A DNA stretch of 64,000 bases from Sinomonas sp. ASV322 (GCF_030908245.1 NZ_JAVFJJ010000002.1:372001-436000); one strand, 5' to 3'; shown: positions 50,548 to 59,302, counted from the first letter of the stretch. The notes: generated by a model from the sequence alone, not told the origin. Numbers and translations are program-made.

Positions 50548-50794
50548 GAGCTGCAGGTTCTCCTCGGTGTCGGCGCGGCCATCCGGAGGGCGCGCGCGAG
50601 CACGTCCCGGATGTGGGAGGTGGGGGATGGGTCCGGCCGCAACGACGGCCGAGCCTTAAGAGCTTAGCAAGCCCGAGTTAGCCGAAGGTTCACCGAGCCT
50701 GTGACTCTCACGACCACCGCCCGCTCCCTTCCGCCGCCCGTCCGCCGCCCGGAACGCGACACGCCGGAGCCTCACGACACGCCGGTTCCAGACT

Positions 50795-50812
50795 GATTGA
50801 GAAAATTCAATC
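50795..50812. promoter_or_regulatory. GATTGA-N6-TCAATC palindrome upstream of the MFS gene
   Basis: GATTGAGAAAATTCAATC is an 18-bp inverted repeat with perfect 6-bp arms in the 416-base gap between the UDG-like gene (start 50547) and the MFS gene (start 50964). No regulator gene is adjacent. The remainder of this gap is GC-rich and holds no convincing gene. Confidence 0.45.
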
Positions 50813-50963
50813 GGATGCTGGCGCGCCCCGGAACATTCGGGCACACTGAGCTGTTGGACTGTTGTGTCGGAGGCCCAGAACCCGCTTGCCCGCACCTGTC
50901 CAGCACGATGACCAGTGTCCACCCCATCACTTTTCCGCGCCCGAACTCCCACAGGAGACTCCC

Positions 50964-52418
50964 GTGACGCCCGCGTCCACTCATCAGATTTCCGCCGAGA
51001 ACCGCCTCATCATCACGGCCCTCGTGACGGCAACGTTCGTCGTGATCCTCAACGAGACGATCATGAACGTCGCGCTTCCGCGCCTCATGGCCGAGCTTCA
51101 CATCGACGCGCCCACCGTGCAATGGCTCGCGACCGCCTTCATGCTCACGATGTCCGTCGTCATCCCGACGACCGGCTTCCTGCTTCAGCGGCTCTCGCGC
51201 CGCACGGTGTTCATCCTCGCGATGAGCCTCTTCAGCGCGGGCACACTGCTCGCGGCGCTCGCGCCCGGGTTCGAGGTACTCCTCCTCGCGCGCGTCGTCC
51301 AGGCGTGCGGGACCGCGATCATGCTCCCGCTGCTCATGACGTCAGTGCTCACCTTGGTCCCCATCGCGCGCCGCGGACAGGTCATGGGTACCGTCAGCAT
51401 CGTCATCTCGGTCGCGCCCGCGATCGGGCCGACCCTCTCGGGGCTCATCCTCCAGTTCCTCTCATGGCGGTTCATGTTCCTGACGGTGCTGCCGATTGCG
51501 CTCGCGTCGCTCTTCTTCGGCGCGCGCAAGCTCGTCGGCGCCGCCGAGGGTGAGAAGCCAAGTCTCGACCTGCTCTCTGTCGTCCTCACGGTGCCGGCGT
51601 TCGGCGGCGTCGTGTACGGGCTGAGCCAGCTCGGCGGCCAGGGCCAGGGCGGCCTCGGCCCCGTTCTCCCGCTTGCGGTCGGCATCGTGTGCCTCGGGCT
51701 GTTCGTTGCGCGCCAGCTCATGCTGCAGCGCTCGGGCTCGCCGCTTCTTGACCTTCGGGCCTTCACCTACCCGATGTACACGATCGGGACAGCGCTCCTC
51801 GTCGTGGGCATGATCGCCCTGTTCGGCGTGATCATCCTCCTGCCGATCTATCTCCAGCAGGTTCGTGGCCTCGACACCCTCTCGACCGGGCTGCTGCTCC
51901 TTCCGGGCGGCCTCGTCATGGGGCTCCTCGCCCCGACGGTCGGGAAGTGGTTCGACCGCGTGGGCCCGCTCCCGCTCACCCTCACGGGGACCGGCTTCAT
52001 CACGGCGGTCCTCTTCGTGCTCGCGTTCCTCACGGCGGACACTCCCGTGTGGCTCGTTCTCGCGCTGCACATCGCCATGTCCCTCGGCCTCGCGCTCCTC
52101 TTCACCCCCGCGTTCACGAGTGGCCTCAATCCGCTTCCTCCCCACCTGTACAGCCACGGCTCGGCCATTCTGAGCACGCTCCAGCAGGTCGCGGGCGCAG
52201 CCGGGACGGCCCTGCTCGTCGGGGTGATGGCGGCGCAATCGCACGCCGTCGCGGCTTCCGGGGCGACGGCGGTGGACGCTCAGATGAGCGGCTTCCGCGC
52301 GGCCTTCCTCATTGCGGCCTGCGTCGCGATCGCGTCGGTCGTGCTCGCGGCGTTCCTGCGGAATCGTCCGTCGGTCCCCGCGGAGGAGGGCGCTGAGCCC
52401 GCTGCCGCGATGCACTGA
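50964..52418 (+). CDS. MFS transporter, 14-TM DHA2 (EmrB/QacA) type
   Basis: The 484-residue protein has about 14 hydrophobic segments. It has the DHA2 signature LNETIMNVALPRLMAEL in TM1, a QWLATAFMLTMSVVIPTTGF segment and the antiporter-type motif in TM5 (SIVISVAPAIGPTLSGLI). It would export a drug or metabolite using the proton gradient. The GTG at 50964 follows AGGAG. A terminator built around a GTACGCGTAC palindrome follows the stop codon by 18 bases. Confidence 0.88.
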   Translation: MTPASTHQISAENRLIITALVTATFVVILNETIMNVALPRLMAELHIDAPTVQWLATAFMLTMSVVIPTTGFLLQRLSRRTVFILAMSLFSAGTLLAALAPGFEVLLLARVVQACGTAIMLPLLMTSVLTLVPIARRGQVMGTVSIVISVAPAIGPTLSGLILQFLSWRFMFLTVLPIALASLFFGARKLVGAAEGEKPSLDLLSVVLTVPAFGGVVYGLSQLGGQGQGGLGPVLPLAVGIVCLGLFVARQLMLQRSGSPLLDLRAFTYPMYTIGTALLVVGMIALFGVIILLPIYLQQVRGLDTLSTGLLLLPGGLVMGLLAPTVGKWFDRVGPLPLTLTGTGFITAVLFVLAFLTADTPVWLVLALHIAMSLGLALLFTPAFTSGLNPLPPHLYSHGSAILSTLQQVAGAAGTALLVGVMAAQSHAVAASGATAVDAQMSGFRAAFLIAACVAIASVVLAAFLRNRPSVPAEEGAEPAAAMH

Positions 52419-52435
52419 GACGCCGAGCCCGGGAC

Positions 52436-52473
52436 GGCGGTTCCGCACTGTACGCGTACTGCGCGGAACCGCC
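52436..52473 (+). terminator. Terminator hairpin carrying a GTACGCGTAC palindrome in its loop
   Basis: Perfect 11-bp arms GGCGGTTCCGC (52436-52446) and GCGGAACCGCC (52463-52473) enclose a 16-base loop that itself contains the palindrome GTACGCGTAC (52450-52459). The hairpin starts 18 bases after the MFS stop. It shows that this repeat family can be used in 3' structures. Confidence 0.75.
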
Positions 52474-52489
52474 CCCACCGTGTGCCTTC

Positions 52490-52620
52490 GTGTACGAGTT
52501 CGGCGCCTCAACCACGCCCGCCACGCAGGGGAGGCCCGAAAATCCGCGTCTCGCGTCGGCGCAGGTCCTTCAAACGCGGACACGACGGGACACGTTCCTT
52601 CCAGTACGCGTACTGTTCGG
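52490..52620 (-). repeat. Intergenic palindromic repeat, copy E (minus orientation)
   Basis: A 14-bp palindrome CAGTACGCGTACTG lies at 52602-52615. On the minus strand it is followed by GAAGGAACG, the same tail seen at 13987 and 669. A degenerate copy (GTACGAGTTCGGCGC) lies near 52491. This fills the gap between the MFS terminator and the 3' end of the lipoprotein gene at 52636; no gene is seen in it. Confidence 0.65.
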
Positions 52621-52635
52621 CACAACCCCTGGGCC

Positions 52636-53580
52636 CTAGGACCGCGCGTCGCACCACTGCTCGTGGTGGCCGGGCTGGCCAACGGGAACGAGGTTGCGGT
52701 CGCGTCGCGTGATCTGGATGCGCGTGCCGAAATCGTGGCAGGCCCTGATGAAGGCGCTCTCCGGCTCGTCTGTGTACTCGATGTCCAGAACCTGGGATCC
52801 ATACACGTCCACGTAGGCGCCGCATTCGGAAAGGGCCCCGCACTCCTCCGCGACGGCGAAGTCGAAGCCGACGGCACGGGCTTGAGAGCTTAGCTCGGAC
52901 GCGTTCTTCTGTGCGATGACGAGGCCCGCTCGGTGCGCGCGCTCCGCGAGCATGCGCCCGTACGCGAGCGCGTCGGCTTCGCTCAGAAGGCCGCGCGAGC
53001 GCGAGAAGGAGTCGAAATTGTCCGCCTCGATCGCCGAGAATCCGTCGCGCGCGCAACCGTCGATCCAGCCGCCGACCATCTCGGCGAGGGCGCGGCGGGC
53101 CGCATCCGTGTCGAGGTTCAGAAGCGGCTCGTTCCACTGAGGGTCAATCACGAGCGAGCCGCGAGGGTCGCGGAGCAGCAGTTCGGGATGGTTCTCGCTC
53201 CACCAGGCCGTCTCGCCGGGCTGCGCCTGGAACGCGTTGACGTAGCAGATCGAGTACAGCCCGGGCGCCGGCGATTCCTTGCGATCCCGAATGACGATCG
53301 CGACGCCGGACGACGGCGGGTACGCCCCGCCAAGCTGATAGCTCAGGCCGCCCGCCGTCGGCGGAAGTCGCGCGGGAGCCGGACTGGCCGGAGTCTGCGC
53401 GGGAGCCGGATATGCCGAAGTCGGCGCGGGAGCCGGACTGGCCGGAGTCTGCGCGCCTCCGGAATCGCGGGCAGCGGGCGGCGCGCTCTCGCCGGGGGCG
53501 GGAGAGCCGCCGCCCGAGCAGGCGGTCGCGGCACCGAGGGCCAAGAGCCCGACGACGACGACCCCAGGAACCGCGCGCAT
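52636..53580 (-). CDS. GH114-like (endo-alpha-1,4-polygalactosaminidase type) lipoprotein
   Basis: The 314-residue protein starts with a lipoprotein signal (GVVVVGLLALGAATACSGGG, Cys near residue 21), then a Pro/Ala-rich linker built of 9-residue repeats. The enzyme domain has SGVAIVIRDRKESPAPGLYS, CYVNAFQAQ, IDPQWNE, DGFSAIEADNFDSF with likely catalytic acids, and FAVAEECGAL. These features fit the GH114/TM1410-like barrel acting on alpha-1,4-galactosamine polymers. The ATG at 53580 is eight bases past GGAAG. It probably works on extracellular or biofilm polysaccharide while anchored to the membrane. Confidence 0.8.
   Translation of the reverse strand: MRAVPGVVVVGLLALGAATACSGGGSPAPGESAPPAARDSGGAQTPASPAPAPTSAYPAPAQTPASPAPARLPPTAGGLSYQLGGAYPPSSGVAIVIRDRKESPAPGLYSICYVNAFQAQPGETAWWSENHPELLLRDPRGSLVIDPQWNEPLLNLDTDAARRALAEMVGGWIDGCARDGFSAIEADNFDSFSRSRGLLSEADALAYGRMLAERAHRAGLVIAQKNASELSSQARAVGFDFAVAEECGALSECGAYVDVYGSQVLDIEYTDEPESAFIRACHDFGTRIQITRRDRNLVPVGQPGHHEQWCDARS
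53370..53450 (-). repeat. 27-bp tandem repeat encoding the lipoprotein linker
   Basis: Three 27-base units sharing GCGCGGGAGCCGGA lie at 53370-53396, 53397-53423 and 53424-53450. The outer two are identical and the middle one differs at five positions. They encode a Pro-Ala-rich 9-residue repeat between the lipidated Cys and the catalytic domain. Confidence 0.8.
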
Positions 53581-53670
53581 GAGTCTCACTTCCGTTGCTG
53601 GGCCGAAAACGAGACGGACGACGAGGGCAACGGCTGGCTCAGCGGATCCACGGTGGCCAGCGTAGCGTCG

Positions 53671-54675
53671 TCAAGCCGGCACGGGCGCCGGCAGCGCCTT
53701 CTCATAGACGACGTCGGTGCGCACGCGCCGGAACCCGACCCGCTCGTACAGCCCGACGCCCCCGCCGGGACCCTCGGCATCGACCCCGAGGGCCGCCACC
53801 CGGAACCCCTCGGCCTTCGCGGCGGCAAGCACCTCCAGCAGCAGCCCGGTGGCGACGCCGCGGCCGCGGGCACGGCGCCGAGTCCCCACGAAACACACAT
53901 AGAGCTCGCCCGGCACGTACTCGCCGCACAGCACGTAGCCGTCCACCGCGTCGCGGGAGTCGAGCCCTCGATCGGGGCTGAGGGCCACCCGACTCAGCTC
54001 GGGCCTGAACGTCGATCCCGATATCTGGGCGACCCACAGGCCATGATCCCGCTCGGTGGCGCCGCGATGCTGGGCGAACGCCTCGTTGTGGGCGCGGCGG
54101 GTCGCCTCGGCGAGATCGCCGTCGGCCAGGTCGAACGGCAGCCCGGGCCTCGTCGCGCGGGGCCGCTCCACCTCGAGATGGCTGAGTCCTTCAGGCGACC
54201 AGTCCGCGAGGTCGAGCTGGAGGTCCTGCAGATAGCGCGCCGGCCGATAGCCCCGCGCTGCCGCGAGTCTCGCGGACGCCGACCCCGGAATTCCGGCCCA
54301 GACCGAGAGCAGGCCGGGTGCTCCGGGATGGCGGATCCCGGCGAGCTGGGCCGCGCGCGGCTCGATCCAATCCATGACCGCGCGGCCAAGGCCGCGCCCC
54401 CGCCATCCGGGGTGCACCCCACCGCCCAGAAAAGCCTTCGCGATGCCATCGCGCAGTCCTGCCCCGACGCGAAGTTGCCCGTACGCGACCATGTCCCGGC
54501 CCTTCCACGCACCCAGCGTGTCAAGGTACGGGTCGACTCCCGGCTCCTCAAGCTCCTCGGCGAGGTCTTCGGGTGCGTAATGCTCGTCCGAGCCGTCAGC
54601 CGTGGACAGGAGGTTGCTGAGCTCAGCCCACGCGGGTGTGTCCGAGGGCTCAATGGGCTTCCACACGATGCTCAT
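53671..54675 (-). CDS. Tandem-GNAT acetyltransferase (MshD-like architecture)
   Basis: The 334-residue protein has two GNAT modules. The first (about 1-150) contains GVHPGWRGRGLGRAVMDW; the second (about 165-334) contains GTRRRARGRGVATGLLLEVL, each giving the R/Q-x-x-G-x-G/A acetyl-CoA loop, and ends with LYERVGFRRVRTD. Two-domain GNATs of this size include mycothiol synthase, but key identity cannot be settled by eye. The ATG at 54675 starts the first strand (MSIVWKPIEP). A cluster of DnaA-box-like sequences lies directly upstream. Confidence 0.8.
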   Translation of the reverse strand: MSIVWKPIEPSDTPAWAELSNLLSTADGSDEHYAPEDLAEELEEPGVDPYLDTLGAWKGRDMVAYGQLRVGAGLRDGIAKAFLGGGVHPGWRGRGLGRAVMDWIEPRAAQLAGIRHPGAPGLLSVWAGIPGSASARLAAARGYRPARYLQDLQLDLADWSPEGLSHLEVERPRATRPGLPFDLADGDLAEATRRAHNEAFAQHRGATERDHGLWVAQISGSTFRPELSRVALSPDRGLDSRDAVDGYVLCGEYVPGELYVCFVGTRRRARGRGVATGLLLEVLAAAKAEGFRVAALGVDAEGPGGGVGLYERVGFRRVRTDVVYEKALPAPVPA

Positions 54676-54753
54676 GGGATTCCTCTGCGGAGGGAGGGGC
54701 CGAATCGCCGCAGAGTCACGGTAGCACCGGAATCGGCGCACTGAATGCCGCCG

Positions 54754-54939
54754 ACGTCCACAGTGTGTGAACTTTGTGCGACAAGTTATCCACAGCTTGT
54801 GGATTCACTGGGGATGATTGTCTCGCGAGACCCCGCCCAACGGCCTGCGCAGAGAAGGCCGGGCAGCTTCGCGGACCCGAATCACATGGCTGTAAGTTAT
54901 CCACGTGGGGAAAGCCCTGTGGAAAACAGCTGTGGATCA
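54754..54939. other. DnaA-box-like cluster 1
   Basis: In the 266-base gap 54676-54941, six 9-mers related to the DnaA box TTATCCACA/TTGTCCACA occur: ACGTCCACA at 54754, TTATCCACA at 54786-54794 (exact consensus), complements of consensus-like boxes at 54798 (TGTGGATTC), 54918 (TGTGGAAAA) and 54931 (TGTGGATCA), and TTATCCACG at 54897-54905. The second group begins TGTAAGTTATCCAC, a start shared with clusters 2 and 3. Confidence 0.6.
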
Positions 54940-54941
54940 GC

Positions 54942-55253
54942 TCAGTCCTCGGGCGAGACGAAGCCTTCGACCACGAGGTCCTGATACTCGGGGTGGCGAC
55001 GGAGGAACGCACGCACGTAGGGGCAGTACGGGCGGATCTTGACGCCCCTCGCGCGGACGTCGTCGAGTGCGAACTGCACGAGACGCCCCGCGAGCCCCAG
55101 GCCCGAATAGCCCTCGTGGACCTCTGTGTGGTCGAACGCGTAGACCTCCCCCTTCTCCTGCGGGCGATAGAGGGTCATCCCGATGCGTTTGCCTGCGTCG
55201 CGGAGCTCGTAGCGGTGAAGGTCGGGCGCCCAGACGATCTCGATCCGGTCCAT
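54942..55253 (-). CDS. Small GNAT-type N-acetyltransferase (YjdJ/NATD1-like)
   Basis: The 103-residue protein has the compact GNAT-like fold of the NATD1/YjdJ group: RYELRDAGKRIGMTLYRPQE, VYAFDHTEVHEGYSGLGLAG with the acetyl-CoA loop, and KIRPYCPYVRAFLRRHPEYQD near the C-terminus. Its ATG at 55253 overlaps the pirin stop (TGATG), so the two are coupled. Substrate unknown. Confidence 0.85.
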   Translation of the reverse strand: MDRIEIVWAPDLHRYELRDAGKRIGMTLYRPQEKGEVYAFDHTEVHEGYSGLGLAGRLVQFALDDVRARGVKIRPYCPYVRAFLRRHPEYQDLVVEGFVSPED

Positions 55254-56284
55254 CACTGCGCGTTCCTTTCTCGAGAGCCACCGCGCGGGCGGAGGCGGAC
55301 ATGGGGAAGTTCGGGGGCGGGAAGCGCGGAGTCGCCCCCCGTAGCCTCGACGACGGGACCGAATGGCACGCCGTCGTCCCCCGGTTCCGCGCCGATCTGG
55401 CGCTGCCACGCCGTGCGGAACGCAACGATCTCCTCGTGCCCCCGCCCGACGAAGTTCCACCACATCGTGATCTCCTCGTCGAAGGGCGTGCCGCCCAGGA
55501 GCAGGAGTCGGAGCACGTCCCGACCCGCATTCGCGAGCAGCAGCGTCGATCGGCCCGGCGGAACGTACGCAAGAGACCGCTGAGGCACGTCCGCGCCGTC
55601 GACGACGGCCGGCGCGTTGTCCGCCAGGACGCCGTGCTCGAAGCTCACGTCGAGATCGAGGACGACGGCGCCGCCCGGGCTGAGCAGGATTTCGGCACCA
55701 AGCAGGGGCGTGTGGGTGCGGACGGGCGACGTGCTGCCCGCGAGGCCTCCAAGGAAGACGCGGGCTTCCCCGGCCGTTTCGCCGTCGTGCCCGCGAAGGA
55801 CGACGACGGGGGGCACGTAGCGCTCGAAGCCCGGTTCGACGTGCCGGGATCCTTCGGGGAGGGCCGTCCACAACTGGGCGCCGTGGAGAACCGTCGTGCC
55901 GGGGGTCGAGTATTCGGAATGGTTGATCCCCCGCCCCGCGGTCATGAGGTTGAGCTCCCCGGGGCGGACAAGCGCGTGATGGCCCGCGCTGTCACGGTGC
56001 TCAACCTCGCCCGTGAACAGCCAGCTGACGGTCTGCAGACCCGTGTGAGGATGGGGCGGGACGCGCATGCCGCCGGTCCGCGAGACATCGTCGGGACCGT
56101 AATGGTCGAGGAAGCACCACGCGCCGATGAGGCTCCGCGCCTTGGAGGGCAGCGTGCGGCGCACCGGCATAGCACGGGGGCCTCCGAGGGGAACGTCCCT
56201 CGGCTCGATGAGTTCGATGGCTGGCACCGCGGCGTGCTCGGCACCGCACAGTGTCTCCTGGGGCTCGAGTTCGAGATTGCTCAT
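55253..56284 (-). CDS. Pirin family protein
   Basis: The 343-residue bicupin has pirin N-terminal motifs SLIGAWCFLDHYGP and VPPHPHTGLQTVSWLFTGEV with metal-ligand His residues, then LMTAGRGINHSEY with a further His and Glu, and a C-terminal pirin cupin. Pirins bind iron and can act as quercetinase or regulatory partners. It is coupled to the small GNAT gene. A second cluster of DnaA-box-like 9-mers lies in the 287-base gap upstream. Confidence 0.88.
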   Translation of the reverse strand: MSNLELEPQETLCGAEHAAVPAIELIEPRDVPLGGPRAMPVRRTLPSKARSLIGAWCFLDHYGPDDVSRTGGMRVPPHPHTGLQTVSWLFTGEVEHRDSAGHHALVRPGELNLMTAGRGINHSEYSTPGTTVLHGAQLWTALPEGSRHVEPGFERYVPPVVVLRGHDGETAGEARVFLGGLAGSTSPVRTHTPLLGAEILLSPGGAVVLDLDVSFEHGVLADNAPAVVDGADVPQRSLAYVPPGRSTLLLANAGRDVLRLLLLGGTPFDEEITMWWNFVGRGHEEIVAFRTAWQRQIGAEPGDDGVPFGPVVEATGGDSALPAPELPHVRLRPRGGSRERNAQ

Positions 56285-56403
56285 GGATGCCTCCTTGGCC
56301 TGAGCCTATCCGCTGGGACCGACAGCGGCGAGGAGTGCCCCGCGAGGAGCGCCCCCGCCGTCGTCCGCTGGCACCATGCGTTGTGCACTTTCCAACAGGT
56401 GCT

Positions 56404-56546
56404 ATCCCCAAAGTTATCCACAGGTGTGAACAATGCCGCCGGCGACAGTGCCCCGTATGCCGATCCGCGCTCGTCATGACGCGGGAAACGGCCGAGGAAC
56501 TACATGCCTGTAAGTTACCCACACTGTGGACAAGCGCTGTGGACAT
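56404..56546. other. DnaA-box-like cluster 2
   Basis: In the 287-base gap 56285-56571: TTATCCACA at 56414-56422 (exact), TTACCCACA at 56515-56523, TGTGGACAA at 56525-56533 (complement of TTGTCCACA, the high-GC actinobacterial form) and TGTGGACAT at 56538-56546. The downstream group begins CCTGTAAGTTACCCACACTG, nearly the same as cluster 3. The rest of the gap holds no gene. Confidence 0.65.
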
Positions 56547-56571
56547 CCGGGGAAGGGACGGCCTGCGAGGT

Positions 56572-57603
56572 TCAGCGCGAGCGGCTGCCTCGCGGCGGAG
56601 CGGTCGACGCGCGGACAACGAGGGACGGCTCGCTCCTGACGTCGACGGCCGGCGCGTGGGGATCCCGCAGCCGCTCGAGAGCCGCGGCGCCCGCGACGCG
56701 GCCGAGCTCGAGCGCGCCGAGGTCGACGGATGTGAGGTCGATCCCCCGGAGCCTCGCGAGCCGCGAGTCGTCGTAGCCAATGAGAGAGAGGTCCTCCGGC
56801 ACACGGATGCCCTTGGCGTAGGCGGCCTCCCGGATTCCGAGCGCGATCTGGTCGTTGTGCGCGAAGATGGCGGTCGGACGGCTCTCCGTATCGAAGAGGC
56901 GCAGCGCGAGGCGCTCCGCGGAGGCCTGGGTGTAATCGTCGGCGACAACGACCCACGGAGGCAGCCCGGCCTCGCGCATCGTCTGCTCGTAGGCAAGCTC
57001 GCGGTCCTGGTAGCCGAAGGGTGAGGGCCCCGTGAAGTGCGCGATGCGGGTGTGACCGAGGCTCAAGAGGTGAGCCGTCGCTGCCCGTGCGCCCATGCGG
57101 TCGTCCGAATACACGCTGTCCACCCCCTCGATCCGGCGCGCGACGCTCACGACGGGGACGCTGCGCGAGAGTTCGCGGACATGGTCCTCGGAATCGAGGA
57201 GCGTGGCCCCGATGACAATCCCGACGCGGGCTTCGATGAGGGACTCGATCCCGGCCCGCTCGGTGCCGCCACTCGAATGGGCGACGCTCAGCACGAGCCG
57301 GTTGCGCGCCCCCTCGAGGGCGCCGCGGATCCCGCTCAGGATCTCGGCGTACGTCTCGTTCCTGATGTCGAGGAGATAGAGGCCGACGGCGGAAGCCCGC
57401 TTGCTCGCGAGATCCGCCGCCGCCGCATTCTGCCGATAGCCGAGCCTCGCAGCGGCCTCGAAGATGGCCTCCCGCGTCTCCTTGCTCACCCCGGGCGCGC
57501 CACGGAACGCGAAGGAGACGAGCGTGCGCGAGACCCCCACGGCACGCGCGACGTCCTCCTGCGTCGCGGGGCGACGGGGATCGCGGGCGGCCTGCGTTGT
57601 CAC
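56572..57603 (-). CDS. LacI family transcriptional regulator
   Basis: The 343-residue protein has an N-terminal HTH (ATQEDVARAVGVSRTLVSFA) and a LacI sensor domain with SRSVPVVSVARRIEGVD and VPEDLSLIGYDDSRLARLRG. It is divergent from a sugar-porter-family transporter gene with a 149-base gap containing TAACG...CGTTA. It very likely represses that transporter in response to a sugar. Confidence 0.9.
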   Translation of the reverse strand: MTTQAARDPRRPATQEDVARAVGVSRTLVSFAFRGAPGVSKETREAIFEAAARLGYRQNAAAADLASKRASAVGLYLLDIRNETYAEILSGIRGALEGARNRLVLSVAHSSGGTERAGIESLIEARVGIVIGATLLDSEDHVRELSRSVPVVSVARRIEGVDSVYSDDRMGARAATAHLLSLGHTRIAHFTGPSPFGYQDRELAYEQTMREAGLPPWVVVADDYTQASAERLALRLFDTESRPTAIFAHNDQIALGIREAAYAKGIRVPEDLSLIGYDDSRLARLRGIDLTSVDLGALELGRVAGAAALERLRDPHAPAVDVRSEPSLVVRASTAPPRGSRSR

Positions 57604-57678
57604 GCCCTCATCCTCCCACTCGGCACGTGGGCGACGGAGAAAGACAGTTGCAAGAAGTTTGTCCGTTTGACCTTACAT

Positions 57679-57697
57679 TAACGTCTTTCGCGCGTTA
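57679..57697. promoter_or_regulatory. TAACG-N9-CGTTA dyad, candidate LacI operator
   Basis: TAACG at 57679-57683 and CGTTA at 57693-57697 form a dyad in the gap between the divergent LacI and sugar porter genes, just after TTGACC (57667-57672), which could be a -35 element. The spacer is odd-numbered, so the fit to a typical LacI operator is only moderate. Confidence 0.35.
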
Positions 57698-57752
57698 GTC
57701 TGTTCTGTGTGCGAGGTCACGGCCCGCACGCTGCACCGACAAAGGAGTCCTG

Positions 57753-59201
57753 ATGGCTAGTTCACCAACGCAGCTCGGAGCGTCGAATACACCGCTCCCG
57801 CCCCTGACCGATGGCCCGCACCGCAAGCGCCTCGGCCTCGTCGCGCTCGTCGCTACGTTCGGCGGCCTGCTCTTCGGCTACGACACGGGTGTCATCAACG
57901 GGGCCCTGAGCCCCATGTCCGCGGAGCTCGGGCTGACCCCGATCACGGAGGGCGTCGTCACCGCCTCGCTCGTCTTTGCGGCCGCGATCGGCGCGATCTT
58001 CGGCGGGCGGCTCTCCGACGCGTGGGGCCGTCGCAAAACGATCATCCTCTTGGCCGTCCTGTTCTTTGCGGGAACGCTCGCGGTCGTGTTCACTCCGAAC
58101 TTCGAGATCCTCGTCGTCGGCCGCATCCTCCTCGGCCTCGCCGTCGGCGGTGCCTCGACCGTGGTGCCGGTCTTCCTCGCCGAACTCGCGCCGTTCGAGA
58201 TCCGTGGTTCGCTCGCCGGCCGCAACGAGCTTGCGATCGTCATCGGCCAGCTCACGGCGTTCGTCGTCAACGCCATCATTGGCAGTGTCTTCGGCAACGT
58301 CGGCGGCGTGTGGCGCATCATGTTCGCGATCTGCGCACTCCCCGCCATCGCACTGTTCTTCGGCATGCTGCGGATGCCCGAGTCGCCGCGCTGGCTCGTC
58401 GAGAAGGGACGCCACCCGGAGGCCCTCGCCGTCCTGAAGACCGTCCGTACCCACGATCGGGCAGTCGCCGAACTCGCCGACGTCGAGCACGTAGCCCAGG
58501 AGGAGCGCGAGAGCCACCAGATCGGATGGCGCGCGATCTTCTCGAACAAGAATCTCTTCCGGATCCTGCTGGTAGCGATGGGCCTCGGGGTGGCGCAGCA
58601 GCTGACCGGCATCAACTCGATCATGTACTACGGCCAGACTGTCCTCACGGAGTCCGGCTTCAGCAAGGACGGCGCGCTCATCGCCAACATCGCCCCCGGG
58701 GTGATCGCCGTGGTCGGCGGCATCATCGCGCTCAAGATGATGGACCGCCTCGACCGTCGCAAGACGTTCATCACGGGCCTCTCACTCACCACGGCCTGCC
58801 ATGTGCTCATCGGCATCGCCTCGATGGCGCTGCCGATCGGCAACCCGATCCGTCCCTTCGTGATCCTGTTCCTCGTTGTCGCCTTCGTCGGCTCGATGCA
58901 GACATTCCTCAACATCGCCGTCTGGGTCTATCTCTCCGAGATCTTCCCGCTGCACATGCGCGGTTTCGGCATCGGCGTCGCCGTGTTCGCCCTCTGGGTG
59001 GTCAACGGGTTCCTCTCGCTCTACTTCCCGTCGATGGTGGCGTCGATGGGTATCACGGGAACGTTCTTCCTCTTCGCCGGCGTCGGTGCCCTCGCCCTGA
59101 TCTTCGTCGTCACCCAGGTGCCCGAGAGCCGTGGCCGCACGCTCGAGGCCCTCGAGGAAGACGTCACCACGGGCGCCATCTACTTGGTCCACAAGAAGTA
59201 G
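57753..59201 (+). CDS. Sugar porter family MFS transporter
   Basis: The 482-residue 12-TM protein has the sugar porter signatures GGLLFGYDTGVINGAL in TM1, GGRLSDAWGRRKTI after TM2, PESPRWLVEKGRHPEAL after TM6, QQLTGINSIMYYGQTVL in TM7 and VPESRGRTLEALEED after TM12. AAAGGAG precedes the ATG. It imports a sugar or polyol by proton symport. The divergent LacI gene is the likely regulator, and a clear intrinsic terminator follows. Confidence 0.92.
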   Translation: MASSPTQLGASNTPLPPLTDGPHRKRLGLVALVATFGGLLFGYDTGVINGALSPMSAELGLTPITEGVVTASLVFAAAIGAIFGGRLSDAWGRRKTIILLAVLFFAGTLAVVFTPNFEILVVGRILLGLAVGGASTVVPVFLAELAPFEIRGSLAGRNELAIVIGQLTAFVVNAIIGSVFGNVGGVWRIMFAICALPAIALFFGMLRMPESPRWLVEKGRHPEALAVLKTVRTHDRAVAELADVEHVAQEERESHQIGWRAIFSNKNLFRILLVAMGLGVAQQLTGINSIMYYGQTVLTESGFSKDGALIANIAPGVIAVVGGIIALKMMDRLDRRKTFITGLSLTTACHVLIGIASMALPIGNPIRPFVILFLVVAFVGSMQTFLNIAVWVYLSEIFPLHMRGFGIGVAVFALWVVNGFLSLYFPSMVASMGITGTFFLFAGVGALALIFVVTQVPESRGRTLEALEEDVTTGAIYLVHKK

Positions 59202-59232
59202 CCACCAGGGCCACGGCCGCTCCGACGAGGCG

Positions 59233-59280
59233 GTGCCCCGCCCGAACCTCGCGTTCGGACGGGGCACTCCGTTTTGTCTT
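59233..59280 (+). terminator. Rho-independent terminator of the sugar porter gene
   Basis: Fifteen-base arms GTGCCCCGCCCGAAC (59233-59247) and GTTCGGACGGGGCAC (59253-59267) pair with one mismatch around a 5-base loop and are followed by a T-rich GTTTTGTCTT. It lies 31 bases past the stop codon. Confidence 0.85.
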
Positions 59281-59302
59281 CGACTTTTGTCCTCGACAGC
59301 CC

